From the NCBI GenBank assembly GCA_051881435.1, contig JBJEPW010000010.1, forward strand, positions 91,536 to 155,535: a stretch of 64,000 nt of DNA, written 5' to 3'. Positions 17,313-25,101 of this stretch are shown here, piece after piece. The stretch is from Fimenecus sp051881435. GTDB taxonomy: Bacteria > Bacillota > Clostridia > Oscillospirales > Acutalibacteraceae. Position 1 is the stretch's first letter. Each line of letters begins with the position of its first letter. A model generated the notes under the pieces. The model was not told the origin of the DNA. It searched no databases and saw only the letters and a program-made list of their open reading frames with translations. A program made the position numbers and the translations under genes.

Positions 17313-17358
17313 CCCCATACGGAGTATTTGTTAAAATGTTTATGGTAGGTGATAATTT

Positions 17359-17571
17359 ATGGATACACGGTTGAGAGCATTGCGCATTGATAACGACTTG
17401 ACGCAAGCCGAATGTGCAAAAATTGCTTACATTTCAAAGAACTCATATATCCGTTACGAAAACGGAGAGAGAACTCCGCCGTTAGATACGGTAAAGCTCT
17501 TTGCGGAGTATTACGGTGTGTCCATAGACTATATTGCCAAGCTTACCGATAATCCGAATTCGAACAATTAA
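17359..17571 (+). CDS. Small XRE-family HTH regulator
   Basis: A 70-residue protein that is almost entirely one Cro/C1-type helix-turn-helix: LRALRIDNDLTQAECAKIAYISKNSYIRYENGERTPPLDTVKLFAEYYGVSIDYI. It has no effector domain. Transcribed away from the ABC-GH5 operon with the palindromic operator between them, it is probably a local repressor that also controls itself. A GGTGAT site precedes the ATG. The plus-strand promoter is less clear than the divergent one (TTGTCA at 17306, then TGTTAA after 17 bases). Confidence 0.88.
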   Translation: MDTRLRALRIDNDLTQAECAKIAYISKNSYIRYENGERTPPLDTVKLFAEYYGVSIDYIAKLTDNPNSNN

Positions 17572-17583
17572 TTTTTTCAAAAA

Positions 17584-17616
17584 TAAAAGCGGCACCTTTA
17601 AAAGATGCCGCTTTTA
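17584..17616. terminator. Bidirectional terminator, XRE gene and symporter
   Basis: TAAAAGCGGCA/TGCCGCTTTTA arms between the convergent XRE and AGCS genes, with A/T runs on both sides. Confidence 0.85.
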
Positions 17617-17620
17617 TTCG

Positions 17621-19033
17621 TTATTCTTTATTTTTCCGTTTTTTGAAAAAGCTGTGAGTTTCTTTGGCCACAATTCCCGAAAGAGCAAACAAAGCAATCA
17701 TATTGGGTATCGCCATAAGTCCGTTGAAAATATCGGCGATTGTCCAAACCTCCGAAACGGTCATATACGGACCTATAAACACGGCGAGGATATACAGATA
17801 ACGGAATGCTTTAACCGCTTTTTTATTTCCCTTTGAAAGGTATTCAAGACAGCTTTCGGAATAATAATCCCAACCGAGAATAGTTGTAAAAGCAAAGAAC
17901 ACCAAGCAAAGCATAAGTATGAACGAGGTTACTCTTTCAGGCAAAAAGGGGATTCCCTTGCCGAAAGCATAAGAGGTTACGCCAACACCTTCAAGTCCGT
18001 TCACCTGCCACGCACCGGTAATGATTATGGAAAGTCCCGTCATTGTGCAAATAACGATTGTATCGAGAAAAGTTCCTGTCATTGAAACAAGGCCCTGACG
18101 TACAGGCTCTTTTGTCTGGGCTGCCGCCGCCGCAATGGGAGCGGAGCCCAAGCCGGCTTCGTTTGAGAAAATACCTCTTGCGACGCCCTTTTGTACGGCT
18201 ACAATCATACTGCCCACAATTCCGCCCGTTACCGCCGACGGGTTAAACGCGCCTTTTATTATGAGAGCGACAGCGGCGGGGATTTTGCCCACATTTGAAA
18301 AAATGAGAATAAGGGCAAAAGCAATATATGCAATAGCCATGAAAGGCACAACCACGGTTGCAACCGATGAAATTCGTTTTATTCCGCCTATAAGAACAAG
18401 TCCTACGCAAACAGCAAGTATTACCGATGTGATAATAACAGAAAGGGAATACTCACCTACGAGCGGTATTTTTACTGCGTGAGCGTTTGACGGGTCAAAA
18501 AATCCCTTTACCGCTGAGGAAATGCCATTTACCTGAGTGAAGGTACCTATACCCATAAGTCCCGCGCAGGTGCCGAAAAAGGCAAACGCCTTGGCAAGCC
18601 ATTTCCACTTTTTACCCATACCGTTTTCTATGTAATAGAAAGGTCCGCCAAGCGTATGACCGTCGGGAGTTTTTATTCTGTATTTTACAGCCAAAAGTCC
18701 CTCGGCATATTTTGTTGCCATACCGAAAAAAGCGGCAACAAGCATCCAGAACAGCGCACCCGGTCCGCCCAAACATATTGCCGTTGCAACGCCCACAATA
18801 TTACCCGTTCCGATAGTTGCGGAAAGGGCGGTACAAAGCGCGCCGAAGGAGGTTACATCACCCTCGCCCCCCTCTTCGTTTTTTACCATCCATTTAAGGG
18901 CAAGAGGCAGACGGACAACCTGCAAAAGGCGTAAACGCACCGTCAGCAATATTCCGCCGACGAGTATCAGCACCATTAAAGGCACGCCCCAAATGAAGTC
19001 ATCAACCTTTACTAAAAAATCGCTGAAATTCAT
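17621..19033 (-). CDS. Sodium:alanine/glycine symporter (AGCS family)
   Basis: A 470-residue inner-membrane AGCS/AlsT-type transporter with about ten or more hydrophobic helices. It couples sodium entry to uptake of alanine or glycine. Family motifs: the N-terminal GGILLTVRL, SATIGTGNIVGVATAI, GGPGALFWM, GMATKYAEG and SNEAGLGSAPIAAAAAQT. A glycine riboswitch and terminator precede it, which points to glycine as the relevant ligand, either for use as a nutrient or detoxification. It starts at 19033 with a GGAG site. Confidence 0.95.
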   Translation of the reverse strand: MNFSDFLVKVDDFIWGVPLMVLILVGGILLTVRLRLLQVVRLPLALKWMVKNEEGGEGDVTSFGALCTALSATIGTGNIVGVATAICLGGPGALFWMLVAAFFGMATKYAEGLLAVKYRIKTPDGHTLGGPFYYIENGMGKKWKWLAKAFAFFGTCAGLMGIGTFTQVNGISSAVKGFFDPSNAHAVKIPLVGEYSLSVIITSVILAVCVGLVLIGGIKRISSVATVVVPFMAIAYIAFALILIFSNVGKIPAAVALIIKGAFNPSAVTGGIVGSMIVAVQKGVARGIFSNEAGLGSAPIAAAAAQTKEPVRQGLVSMTGTFLDTIVICTMTGLSIIITGAWQVNGLEGVGVTSYAFGKGIPFLPERVTSFILMLCLVFFAFTTILGWDYYSESCLEYLSKGNKKAVKAFRYLYILAVFIGPYMTVSEVWTIADIFNGLMAIPNMIALFALSGIVAKETHSFFKKRKNKE

Positions 19034-19047
19034 TTTAACTCTCCTAA

Positions 19048-19082
19048 CAAAAGGGACTGAATGCCGTAATGCAATCAGTCCC
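19048..19082 (-). terminator. Riboswitch expression-platform terminator
   Basis: GGGACTGA/TCAGTCCC arms followed by TTTTGTT on the minus strand, between the glycine aptamer and the symporter start. Confidence 0.85.
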
Positions 19083-19089
19083 GAAAAAT

Positions 19090-19205
19090 CACGAAAATTC
19101 CGTCCTCAAAAGCAAAAAATTGCTTTAACCTGAGAGATTAGCATTATGCTTTACACCTTCGGTACCCGCAAAAAGCGGAATTCTCCGGAATGCCGTCCGC
19201 AGACA
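19090..19205 (-). promoter_or_regulatory. Glycine riboswitch
   Basis: On the minus strand the conserved glycine-aptamer elements appear in order: GGAGA, then ACCGAAGGTGTAA, then TCTCAGG, then AAAG...CTTTTGAGGACGG. Only one aptamer is evident, rather than the classic tandem pair; such singletons exist. With the following terminator it can control transcription of the downstream sodium:alanine/glycine symporter. Confidence 0.88.
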
Positions 19206-19250
19206 GTCGATATCTTCAATCTGTTTCAACCGGCTATTCAATTAGTGATT

Positions 19251-19279
19251 ATTCTATTACATTTCTTCGCTCTTGTCAA
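19251..19279 (-). promoter_or_regulatory. Sigma-A promoter of the glycine-riboswitch transcript
   Basis: TTGACA (19274-19279), 17-base spacer, TAGAAT (19251-19256) on the minus strand, about 50 bases upstream of the aptamer. Confidence 0.85.
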
Positions 19280-19287
19280 TAGCAAAC

Positions 19288-19719
19288 TTACGCCATTATA
19301 TACATCAGCGCCATCATTAAAGCCTCGTCTGCTCCCTCGCTTTTTAAAAGAAGAAGCAAGCCTAAAAGCAAGGCTCTGTCCGGCTCTGCAAGCACGGTTT
19401 CAAGTATATTGCTCCCCGATTGCGCCGATGGCTTATTTGGCTCCTGCTGTGGCTGACTGTTCTCTGCAAAATACTCCTTAAAATCGGGATACTGCTTGTT
19501 TTCGGGGAAATTGGGCGGCATATTTGTGACTTTAGTTTTCATATGCGGCTTTTGTGTGTTTTCGTAACCCTCGCGGCTGTTCTGCTCGGTCGGAACCGTT
19601 GCTCCCAGCTCCCGCTGTGCAGTTTCAAGCACCGAATCGGAATTTCTTTGCATTTCACGGACGCGCTCCATTGCCCTTTTTTGCATATTTTGCAGTTCGG
19701 AATAAGAATAATTACTCAT
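19288..19719 (-). CDS. Unknown protein of a three-gene cluster (143 aa)
   Basis: Not recognised. The N-terminal half is charged and helical (YSELQNMQKRAMERVREMQRN), the middle is rich in Pro, Gln and Asn and probably disordered, and the last 40 residues form a leucine-rich hydrophobic stretch (RALLLGLLLLLKSEGADEALMMALMYIMA) that could be a membrane or packing helix. It is the third of three overlapping small genes of similar style. I start at MSNYSYSE (19719); two residues could be added upstream. Confidence 0.7.
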   Translation of the reverse strand: MSNYSYSELQNMQKRAMERVREMQRNSDSVLETAQRELGATVPTEQNSREGYENTQKPHMKTKVTNMPPNFPENKQYPDFKEYFAENSQPQQEPNKPSAQSGSNILETVLAEPDRALLLGLLLLLKSEGADEALMMALMYIMA

Positions 19720-19721
19720 TT

Positions 19722-20048
19722 TCAAAACAGCCCCTTTAACAGCGGAAGTAAATCCATCAACTGCAAAAATTTAATTGCCTCGTCAGCTTTTTTTCGCCGC
19801 TCTTCGCTGAGGAGAGGCTTTAAATCCGTTATAAGTCTGGTGCGGCTGTCCTCTTTATTAAGCTGTCCCATTACTGAGACAAGCTTTTGCATAATCCCGT
19901 CATCAATGGGAAGCGACGCCAACTGCGAAGAATTTTTCGTGGGAGTTTCGCTTTTCTGATTATTGTTCATTATAGAATCTGCAACACTTTTAATTTTTGC
20001 CATGTCCTCATCGCTGATTGAGGACAAAAGCTCCTGTAAATCAGCCAT
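19722..20048 (-). CDS. Unknown protein of a three-gene cluster (108 aa)
   Basis: Not recognised. Acidic N-terminus (MADLQELLSSISDEDMAKIKSVADSIM), a short Ser/Thr/Asn linker, then a helical C-terminal part (IMQKLVSVMGQLNKEDSRTRLITDLKPLLSEERRKKADEAIKFLQLMDLLPLLKGLF) with amphipathic character. A GGAGG site precedes the ATG. It overlaps the upstream gene by 8 bases and the next starts right after it, so the three are translated together. Confidence 0.75.
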   Translation of the reverse strand: MADLQELLSSISDEDMAKIKSVADSIMNNNQKSETPTKNSSQLASLPIDDGIMQKLVSVMGQLNKEDSRTRLITDLKPLLSEERRKKADEAIKFLQLMDLLPLLKGLF

Positions 20049-20253
20049 TTTTATCCTCCGTAAGCTTCTTTAAAAGCTCCTGCGCCTGCGGTGTTGAGAG
20101 CATTTGCTCCAAAGCCCCACGGTCGCTCATAATTTTATTTAATTTTCGGCTTTGCTCGGGACTTAATTTTTTCATAAGAAAATCCTCTGCGTCTTTTTTT
20201 GATTTTTGCTCCTTCATACCGTTGATTATCTCATCAAAATTATTATTACTCAT
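20041..20253 (-). CDS. Unknown protein of a three-gene cluster (70 aa)
   Basis: Not recognised. A small, charged, probably all-helical protein (NNNFDEIINGMKEQKSKKDAEDFLMKKLSPEQSRKLNKIMSDRGALEQMLSTPQAQELLKKL). First gene of the cluster. GGCGGTGG precedes the chosen ATG at 20253; an upstream in-frame start at 20262 would add three residues. Divergent from the phosphodiesterase gene. Confidence 0.7.
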   Translation of the reverse strand: MSNNNFDEIINGMKEQKSKKDAEDFLMKKLSPEQSRKLNKIMSDRGALEQMLSTPQAQELLKKLTEDKNG

Positions 20254-20281
20254 TGCAACCACCGCCGAATTGATATATAAT
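20253..20281 (+). promoter_or_regulatory. Sigma-A promoter of the phosphodiesterase-nagA unit
   Basis: TTGCAA (20253-20258), 17-base spacer, TATAAT (20276-20281) on the plus strand, about 37 bases before the TTG start. It overlaps the first codons of the divergent minus-strand gene. Confidence 0.75.
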
Positions 20282-20317
20282 GTAATAAATACTATGTTCT
20301 TTTAAGGCGGGATATGC

Positions 20318-20782
20318 TTGAGAATTCTTGTTTTTTCGGACTCGCACCGATACGGAAGTATATCAATGAAAAAAGCCATTGAGCAGCAGCCCGACGCCGA
20401 AGCCGTTATATTCTTAGGCGACGGTGCAGACGATTTTGAAAACTGCAAGCACTACATAAAGGATAAACGCATATACACCGTTTGCGGCAACAATGATTTT
20501 TACTGTGATTATCCGAAAAATCAGGTGATTACCGAGGGCGGAATTAACATTTATATAACTCACGGTCACTATGAGTATGTTAAAAGCACTCTCGGCAGGC
20601 TTTTGTCGGCGGCAAAAGACAACGGTTGTGCCCTTGCTCTCTACGGGCATACCCATACGCAAAAAACGGATTATGCCGACGGAATTCATTTGTTTTGTCC
20701 CGGCGCTTTAATGAATTACGAATACGGCGTTGTAGATATAACCGACAAGGGTTTAATTTGCATCGGTATGAAGGTAAGGTGA
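20318..20782 (+). CDS. YfcE/MJ0936-family metallophosphoesterase
   Basis: A 154-residue calcineurin-like phosphoesterase. Metal-binding motifs are in order: FSDSH (residues 6-10), LGDGADD, VCGNND, ITHGHYE and YGHTH. Family members hydrolyse phosphodiesters in the cytoplasm; the natural substrate is unknown. The start is a TTG at 20318 behind an AAGGCGGG site; the nearby ATG at 20314 is in another frame. The gene is 4 bases from nagA and shares its promoter. Confidence 0.9.
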   Translation: MRILVFSDSHRYGSISMKKAIEQQPDAEAVIFLGDGADDFENCKHYIKDKRIYTVCGNNDFYCDYPKNQVITEGGINIYITHGHYEYVKSTLGRLLSAAKDNGCALALYGHTHTQKTDYADGIHLFCPGALMNYEYGVVDITDKGLICIGMKVR

Positions 20783-20786
20783 TAAT

Positions 20787-21950
20787 ATGATACTTTTTAA
20801 AAATGCAGAGGTAATACTTGAAGACCGCACCGAAAGACTTTGCGTGCAGGTTGACGGCGCAAAAATCGTGAAAATCGCAAAAGATATTACCGTGCAGGAG
20901 GGAACACATATAATTGACTGTGAGGGGCTTTACCTCTCCCCCGGATTTATTGATTTGCATGTTCACGGCGGCGGCGGAATATCCGCAATGTGCTGTGACA
21001 GCGAAAAAATCAAAGCGATGGTGAAGGCTCACGCTCTCCACGGAACAACATCTATTTTGCCCACAACTCTTGCGGCTCCCGTAAATCAGCTCTTGGAGGC
21101 GGCGGAGCACATAAAAAAAGCCGCGGAAACCTGCGACTGCGGAAATATTGTGGGTATTCACTTTGAGGGGCCCTATCTTTCTCCCGAAAACCGAGGAGCA
21201 CAAAGTGCGGACAACATTTTGTCGCCGTTAAAGGACGACCCCACTCCCCTTTTGGAGTGCTGGGACAAGGTAAAAATGATGGGCGTTGCTCCAGAAATTG
21301 ACGGTGCATTCCGGCTCGGCGAAAAGCTGAAAGAAAAAGGAATAGTGGCATCGGTTGCCCACACAAAAGCCGATTATGACACAGCAATTGCGGCGCTTGA
21401 CCACGGTTTTTCAGATGTAACTCATCTTTACAATGCCTGCACAAGCTGTTTTAAACGAGGCATTTTCCGTGTGGCAGGCGTTGTTGAGGCGGCGCTTACT
21501 GACGACCGCTACACAACACAGGTTATTGCCGATTTGCGCCACCTGCCCTTGGGCGTTTTAAAGCTTATATACAAGTGCAAGGGCGCGGATAAAATGTATG
21601 TAATAACCGACGGACTTGAATTTTCCGCCTCCGAGCTTCAAGACGGTGAGGTTTGTATGCAGGAAAACGGCGTACCTGTAATTTATGAAGACGGCGTTAT
21701 GAAGGTTGCCGACCGAAGCTGTCTTGCAGGCAGTGCCGCCACCACCGACCGACTTGTCCGCAATATGTTTAAATCTGTGGGCGCACCCATATGGGACGCT
21801 GTGAAAACTGCATCTTCAACGCCTGCACGGGTTATTGGTATTGACGGTGAAAAAGGATATATTAAAGAGGGCTACGATGCCGATATACTCCTTTTTGACG
21901 ATGATATAAACATAAAAACCGTTATGATAATGGGAAAAATGATAAGGTGA
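20787..21950 (+). CDS. nagA: N-acetylglucosamine-6-phosphate deacetylase
   Basis: NagA removes acetate from GlcNAc-6-phosphate, giving glucosamine-6-phosphate for glycolysis or wall synthesis. The 387-residue amidohydrolase has PGFIDLHVHGGGG (metal-binding HxH), FEGPYLSPENRGAQ (catalytic Glu), the VAHTKADYD and VTHLYNA histidines, DLRHLPLG and the catalytic Asp in VITDGLE. The start at 20787 has an AAGGTGAT site. The final codons and the TGA stop coincide with the left terminal repeat of a 278-bp element. nagB is not in the window. Confidence 0.95.
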   Translation: MILFKNAEVILEDRTERLCVQVDGAKIVKIAKDITVQEGTHIIDCEGLYLSPGFIDLHVHGGGGISAMCCDSEKIKAMVKAHALHGTTSILPTTLAAPVNQLLEAAEHIKKAAETCDCGNIVGIHFEGPYLSPENRGAQSADNILSPLKDDPTPLLECWDKVKMMGVAPEIDGAFRLGEKLKEKGIVASVAHTKADYDTAIAALDHGFSDVTHLYNACTSCFKRGIFRVAGVVEAALTDDRYTTQVIADLRHLPLGVLKLIYKCKGADKMYVITDGLEFSASELQDGEVCMQENGVPVIYEDGVMKVADRSCLAGSAATTDRLVRNMFKSVGAPIWDAVKTASSTPARVIGIDGEKGYIKEGYDADILLFDDDINIKTVMIMGKMIR

Positions 21951-22220
21951 GGGGAGTCGAACACAATATGCCGAAAATTTGATATTACGGCGTATTTTCA
22001 CTTTTTCACCGTTGTCGGGCGTCAGCCCGACTGCCGTCTCAAAAGCAAAAATCCATCCGTACTCTCTGCATTTTCGGTGCAGAGCAGTTTAAAACGAGTA
22101 GATTTTTGTTTGAACAAGGCACAAAAACGCTGCCATACTGTCGTATGGCGAGATTTTTAACGCAGTTCAGGCGAAAATATACCGTTTTAAACCATATGGG
22201 GTTCAACTACCCTCACCTTA
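21943..22220. repeat. 278-bp TIR element, copy 1
   Basis: Begins TAAGGTGAGGGGAGT and ends CCCTCACCTTA; the two ends form imperfect terminal inverted repeats of about 28 bp. A second copy of the same length lies at 39174-39451. Inside are nested hairpins (CGGGCGTCAGCCCG, CTGCATTTTCGGTGCAG, GCCATACTGTCGTATGGC) and a long-range pairing of ACGGCGTATTTTC with GAAAATATACCGT. It has no reading frame of note. It could be a MITE with TA target duplication or a structured RNA; only the repeat itself is certain. Confidence 0.85.
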
Positions 22221-22233
22221 AAGGAGTGATTTT

Positions 22234-22521
22234 ATGTCAATCTATGAAATGACAAATAAAGAATTGAGAAAAGAAATCCGTTCATTCGGCAAAACAGCCT
22301 ACGGCAAGGTAGTTTTTTGTCTTGCTTACATAATCCCCCTTGTTGCGATGATTGTAGCTATTGAATTTCTTATTATAGCCAAGCAATGCAACTGTTTTGT
22401 TTGCTATAAACCTGCCATTGTGATTACTCTTGTATTTATGTTCGTTTCATTTGTTCTCGGTTCAAGATATTATTACAAGGAATTAAAAGGCTTTATTGAA
22501 AAACAGAACAATGACGAATAG
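22234..22521 (+). CDS. Small two-helix membrane protein, unknown
   Basis: Not recognised. A 95-residue protein with a charged amphipathic N-terminus (MTNKELRKEIRSFGK), two hydrophobic helices (about 27-50 and 59-77) separated by a Cys-containing loop (KQCNCFVCYKP), and a charged tail. AAAGGAG lies immediately to the right of the 278-bp element and directs the start at 22234, so the element may carry or replace the promoter region. Confidence 0.65.
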   Translation: MSIYEMTNKELRKEIRSFGKTAYGKVVFCLAYIIPLVAMIVAIEFLIIAKQCNCFVCYKPAIVITLVFMFVSFVLGSRYYYKELKGFIEKQNNDE

Positions 22522-22582
22522 TTTATAACAATTCACAAAACTACGCCCCGCCTTCTTTACAAAGTCGAGGCGCTTTTCTAAC

Positions 22583-22613
22583 AAAAATACACCGTGGAAA
22601 AAATCCACGGTGT
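22583..22613 (-). terminator. Terminator of the ribosomal/alpha operon
   Basis: ACACCGTGGA/TCCACGGTGT hairpin followed on the minus strand by a T-run. It lies after rplQ and also faces the convergent membrane-protein gene. Confidence 0.85.
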
Positions 22614-22647
22614 TAATTTTGTATAGTCTTTTTAAAGCCTTACCGCA

Positions 22648-22995
22648 TTAGTCAGTGATGAGCTCGATGATGCACATTTCAGCAGCATCGCCTCTTCTGG
22701 GACCGGTTTTGATAATGCGTGTGTAGCCGCCGTTCTTATCAGCATACTTGGGGGCTACCTCTTCCATCAATTTCTTTGCGACAGACTCCTTTGTGATGTA
22801 GGAATATACCTGTCTCTTTGAATGAAGACTGTTATCTTTACCGATGGTAATCATTTTTTCAGCCATAGCTCTTACTTCTTTGGCTCTGGTTACCGTTGTT
22901 TCAATCTGACCGTTCTCTATAAGATATGTTACCATACCTCTGAGCATAGCCTTGCGGTGATCGCTTGTTCTGCCGAGCTTTCTTGTTCCTGGCAT
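22648..22995 (-). CDS. rplQ: 50S ribosomal protein L17
   Basis: L17 (115 residues) sits near the peptide exit tunnel of the large subunit. The N-terminal RKLGRTSDHRKAMLRGMVTYLI and the internal TTVTRAKEVRAMAEKMIT motif are typical, as is the EMCIIELI end. Last gene of the block, directly downstream of rpoA, as in most Firmicutes. Confidence 0.97.
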   Translation of the reverse strand: MPGTRKLGRTSDHRKAMLRGMVTYLIENGQIETTVTRAKEVRAMAEKMITIGKDNSLHSKRQVYSYITKESVAKKLMEEVAPKYADKNGGYTRIIKTGPRRGDAAEMCIIELITD

Positions 22996-23012
22996 TCAAA
23001 ATCACTCCTTTA

Positions 23013-23963
23013 TTATTCGTCATCCTTACGCAGGGAGAAGTTAAGAGATTCGAGCTTTGCAACAACCTCGTCAAGAGATTTTCTTCCGAGATTGCGGACT
23101 CTCATCATATCCTCCTCCGACCTGTTTATCAAGTCCTCAACGGTGTTGATTCCCGCACGCTTTAAGCAGTTGAAGGAACGCACCGAAAGGTCAAGCTCTT
23201 CAATGGTCATTTCAAGAATCTTGCCCTTTGAGTCATCGCTCTTGACAATCATTGTTTCTGTTTCTCTTGCCTCATCGGAAAGATCAACAAAAAGGTCAAG
23301 ATGGTCTGTAAGGATTTTTGCGCCGAGAGAAACGGCCTCCTGCGCTGAAATTGTACCGTCTGTCCAAGCTTCAAGTGAAAGCTTGTCATAGTCAGTTATC
23401 TGACCTACACGGGTATTTTCAACCGTATAATTCACTTTTAATACGGGTGTATAAATTGAATCTATTGCGATTACGCCGATAACAGGCTGCATGAGCTGCT
23501 TATTTCTTTCAGCCGAAACATATCCTCTGCCCTTGTCGCAGGTGAGCTCCATTTTAAGAGCGCCGCCCTCTTCAAGAGTAGCGATAAGATGCTCGGGATT
23601 AAGAATTTCTACATCGGAATCAGCCTTAATATCCCCGGCAGTAACCTGGCACTTGCCGCTTGCGTCGATATAAATTGTTTTGGGACCGTCACCGTGAATT
23701 TTAAGGATTACACCCTTCAAATTCAGAACAATCTCCGTTACATCCTCTTTCACACCGTCAATGGTTGAGAATTCATGAAGTACACCGTCAATTTTTACCG
23801 AAGTAATTGCATATCCCGGAAGTGACGACAAAAGTACGCGGCGAAGGCTGTTGCCTAAGGTTGTACCGTAGCCTCTTTCAAGAGGTTCAACTACAAATTT
23901 GCCGTAAGTTCCGTCAGCAGTCAAATCAAGTGCTTCAATGCTGGGCTTCTCAATTCCTATCAT
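23013..23963 (-). CDS. rpoA: RNA polymerase alpha subunit
   Basis: RpoA (316 residues) scaffolds RNA polymerase assembly and contacts promoter UP elements and activators. The N-terminal domain has FVVEPLERGYGTTLGNSLRRVLLSSLPG; after a flexible linker near residue 235 comes the C-terminal domain with the conserved helices (LDLSVRSFNCLKRAGINTVEDLI, MMRVRNLGRKSLDEV). It lies between rpsD and rplQ in the classical alpha-operon position, so its level is tied to ribosome synthesis. Confidence 0.98.
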   Translation of the reverse strand: MIGIEKPSIEALDLTADGTYGKFVVEPLERGYGTTLGNSLRRVLLSSLPGYAITSVKIDGVLHEFSTIDGVKEDVTEIVLNLKGVILKIHGDGPKTIYIDASGKCQVTAGDIKADSDVEILNPEHLIATLEEGGALKMELTCDKGRGYVSAERNKQLMQPVIGVIAIDSIYTPVLKVNYTVENTRVGQITDYDKLSLEAWTDGTISAQEAVSLGAKILTDHLDLFVDLSDEARETETMIVKSDDSKGKILEMTIEELDLSVRSFNCLKRAGINTVEDLINRSEEDMMRVRNLGRKSLDEVVAKLESLNFSLRKDDE

Positions 23964-24029
23964 TCAAAACCCTCCTAACTGAGTACAGAATAAAATTCTG
24001 CCGTAGCTGTTATTGTAAATTCAAGCCTA

Positions 24030-24656
24030 TTATTTTGAATAGAACTCGACGATAAGATGCTCCTCAACGGGAACAGCGATTTCTTCTCTGTCAGGAAGCT
24101 TAACAACCTTAGCTGAAAGCTCTTCTGCATTCTTATCAAGCCATGTGGGAACGGGGCGTGAAGCGTTTGCTTCAAGAACTGCCTTGATTTTTTCGCTGTC
24201 ACGGCTCTTATCCTTAATGGAAACTACATCGCCTTCTTTAAGAAGATATGACGGAACATCAACCTTCTTGCCGTTAACAAGGTAATGAGCGTGAATTGTG
24301 AGCTGTCTTGCTTCTGCTCTGGATGAAGCCCATCCGAGAAGATAAACAACATTGTCAAGACGGCTTTCGCAAATTCTTAACAGGTTTTCACCTGCAACAC
24401 CCTGACGCTTTTCAGCCATCAGGAAATATTTGTGGAACTGACCTTCCTGAATACCGTAGTAACGCTTAGCAGTCTGCTTTGCGCGAAGCTGCAAGCCGTA
24501 TTCGGAAGTCTTTTTGCGGTTCTGACCGTGCTGACCGGGAGCGTATGAACGACGCTCAACAGCACATTTGCCTGTATAGCAGCGGTCGCCTTTGAGGAAA
24601 AGCTTTTTGCCCTCACGGCGGCAGAGCTTACAAACCGCACCGGTATATCTTGCCAT
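24030..24656 (-). CDS. rpsD: 30S ribosomal protein S4
   Basis: S4 (208 residues) is a primary 16S rRNA binder that nucleates 30S body assembly. An N-terminal Cys pair region (CKLCRREG...CYTGKCAVERR) could bind zinc, and the S4 RNA-binding domain follows (RLDNVVYLLGWASSRAEARQLTIHAHYLVNGK). In Bacillus rpsD is outside this operon; here it stays in the alpha operon, as in many Clostridia. Confidence 0.97.
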   Translation of the reverse strand: MARYTGAVCKLCRREGKKLFLKGDRCYTGKCAVERRSYAPGQHGQNRKKTSEYGLQLRAKQTAKRYYGIQEGQFHKYFLMAEKRQGVAGENLLRICESRLDNVVYLLGWASSRAEARQLTIHAHYLVNGKKVDVPSYLLKEGDVVSIKDKSRDSEKIKAVLEANASRPVPTWLDKNAEELSAKVVKLPDREEIAVPVEEHLIVEFYSK

Positions 24657-24679
24657 ATCTTAGCACCTCCAAATTTCTG

Positions 24680-25084
24680 TTATACGCGTCTTCTTTTAGG
24701 CGGACGGCAGCCGTTGTGAGGAATGGGAGTTACATCTTTAATCATTGTAACTTCAAGACCTACTGTCTGCAATGCTCTGATTGCAGCCTCACGGCCTGAA
24801 CCGGGGCCCTTAACGAAAACTTCTACGGTTTTCATACCGTGATCAATCGCAACCTTTGCTGCTGTTTCAGCCGCTGTCTGTGCTGCGAAGGGAGTGGATT
24901 TACGAGAACCTCTGAATCCCATCTCGCCTGCGCTTGCCCATGATACTGCGTTACCCTGAACATCAGTGATTGTAACAATAGTATTGTTGAAGGTGGACTG
25001 AATATGAACTGCGCCTTTTTCAATGTTTTTCTTTTCACGGCGTCTGCGAGTTGCAGCGCCCTTTTTAACCTGAGCCTTTGCCAT
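24680..25084 (-). CDS. rpsK: 30S ribosomal protein S11
   Basis: S11 (134 residues) binds the 30S platform near the mRNA exit. It shows GAVHIQSTFNNTIVTITD, GFRGSRKSTPFAAQ, and the C-terminal IKDVTPIPHNGCRPPKRRRV, all standard for the family. Between rpsM and rpsD. Confidence 0.97.
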   Translation of the reverse strand: MAKAQVKKGAATRRRREKKNIEKGAVHIQSTFNNTIVTITDVQGNAVSWASAGEMGFRGSRKSTPFAAQTAAETAAKVAIDHGMKTVEVFVKGPGSGREAAIRALQTVGLEVTMIKDVTPIPHNGCRPPKRRRV

Positions 25085-25101
25085 TTTTTAGTCCCTCCTT
25101 C

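Noticed and set aside
20580..21203. 207-codon open frame on the minus strand
   Set aside because: It is antisense to the phosphodiesterase and nagA genes, both well supported, and shows no recognisable domain.
21816..22001. Small protein in the 278-bp element
   Set aside because: The frame runs from nagA antisense into the element and has no start signal; the two element copies do not share an open frame.
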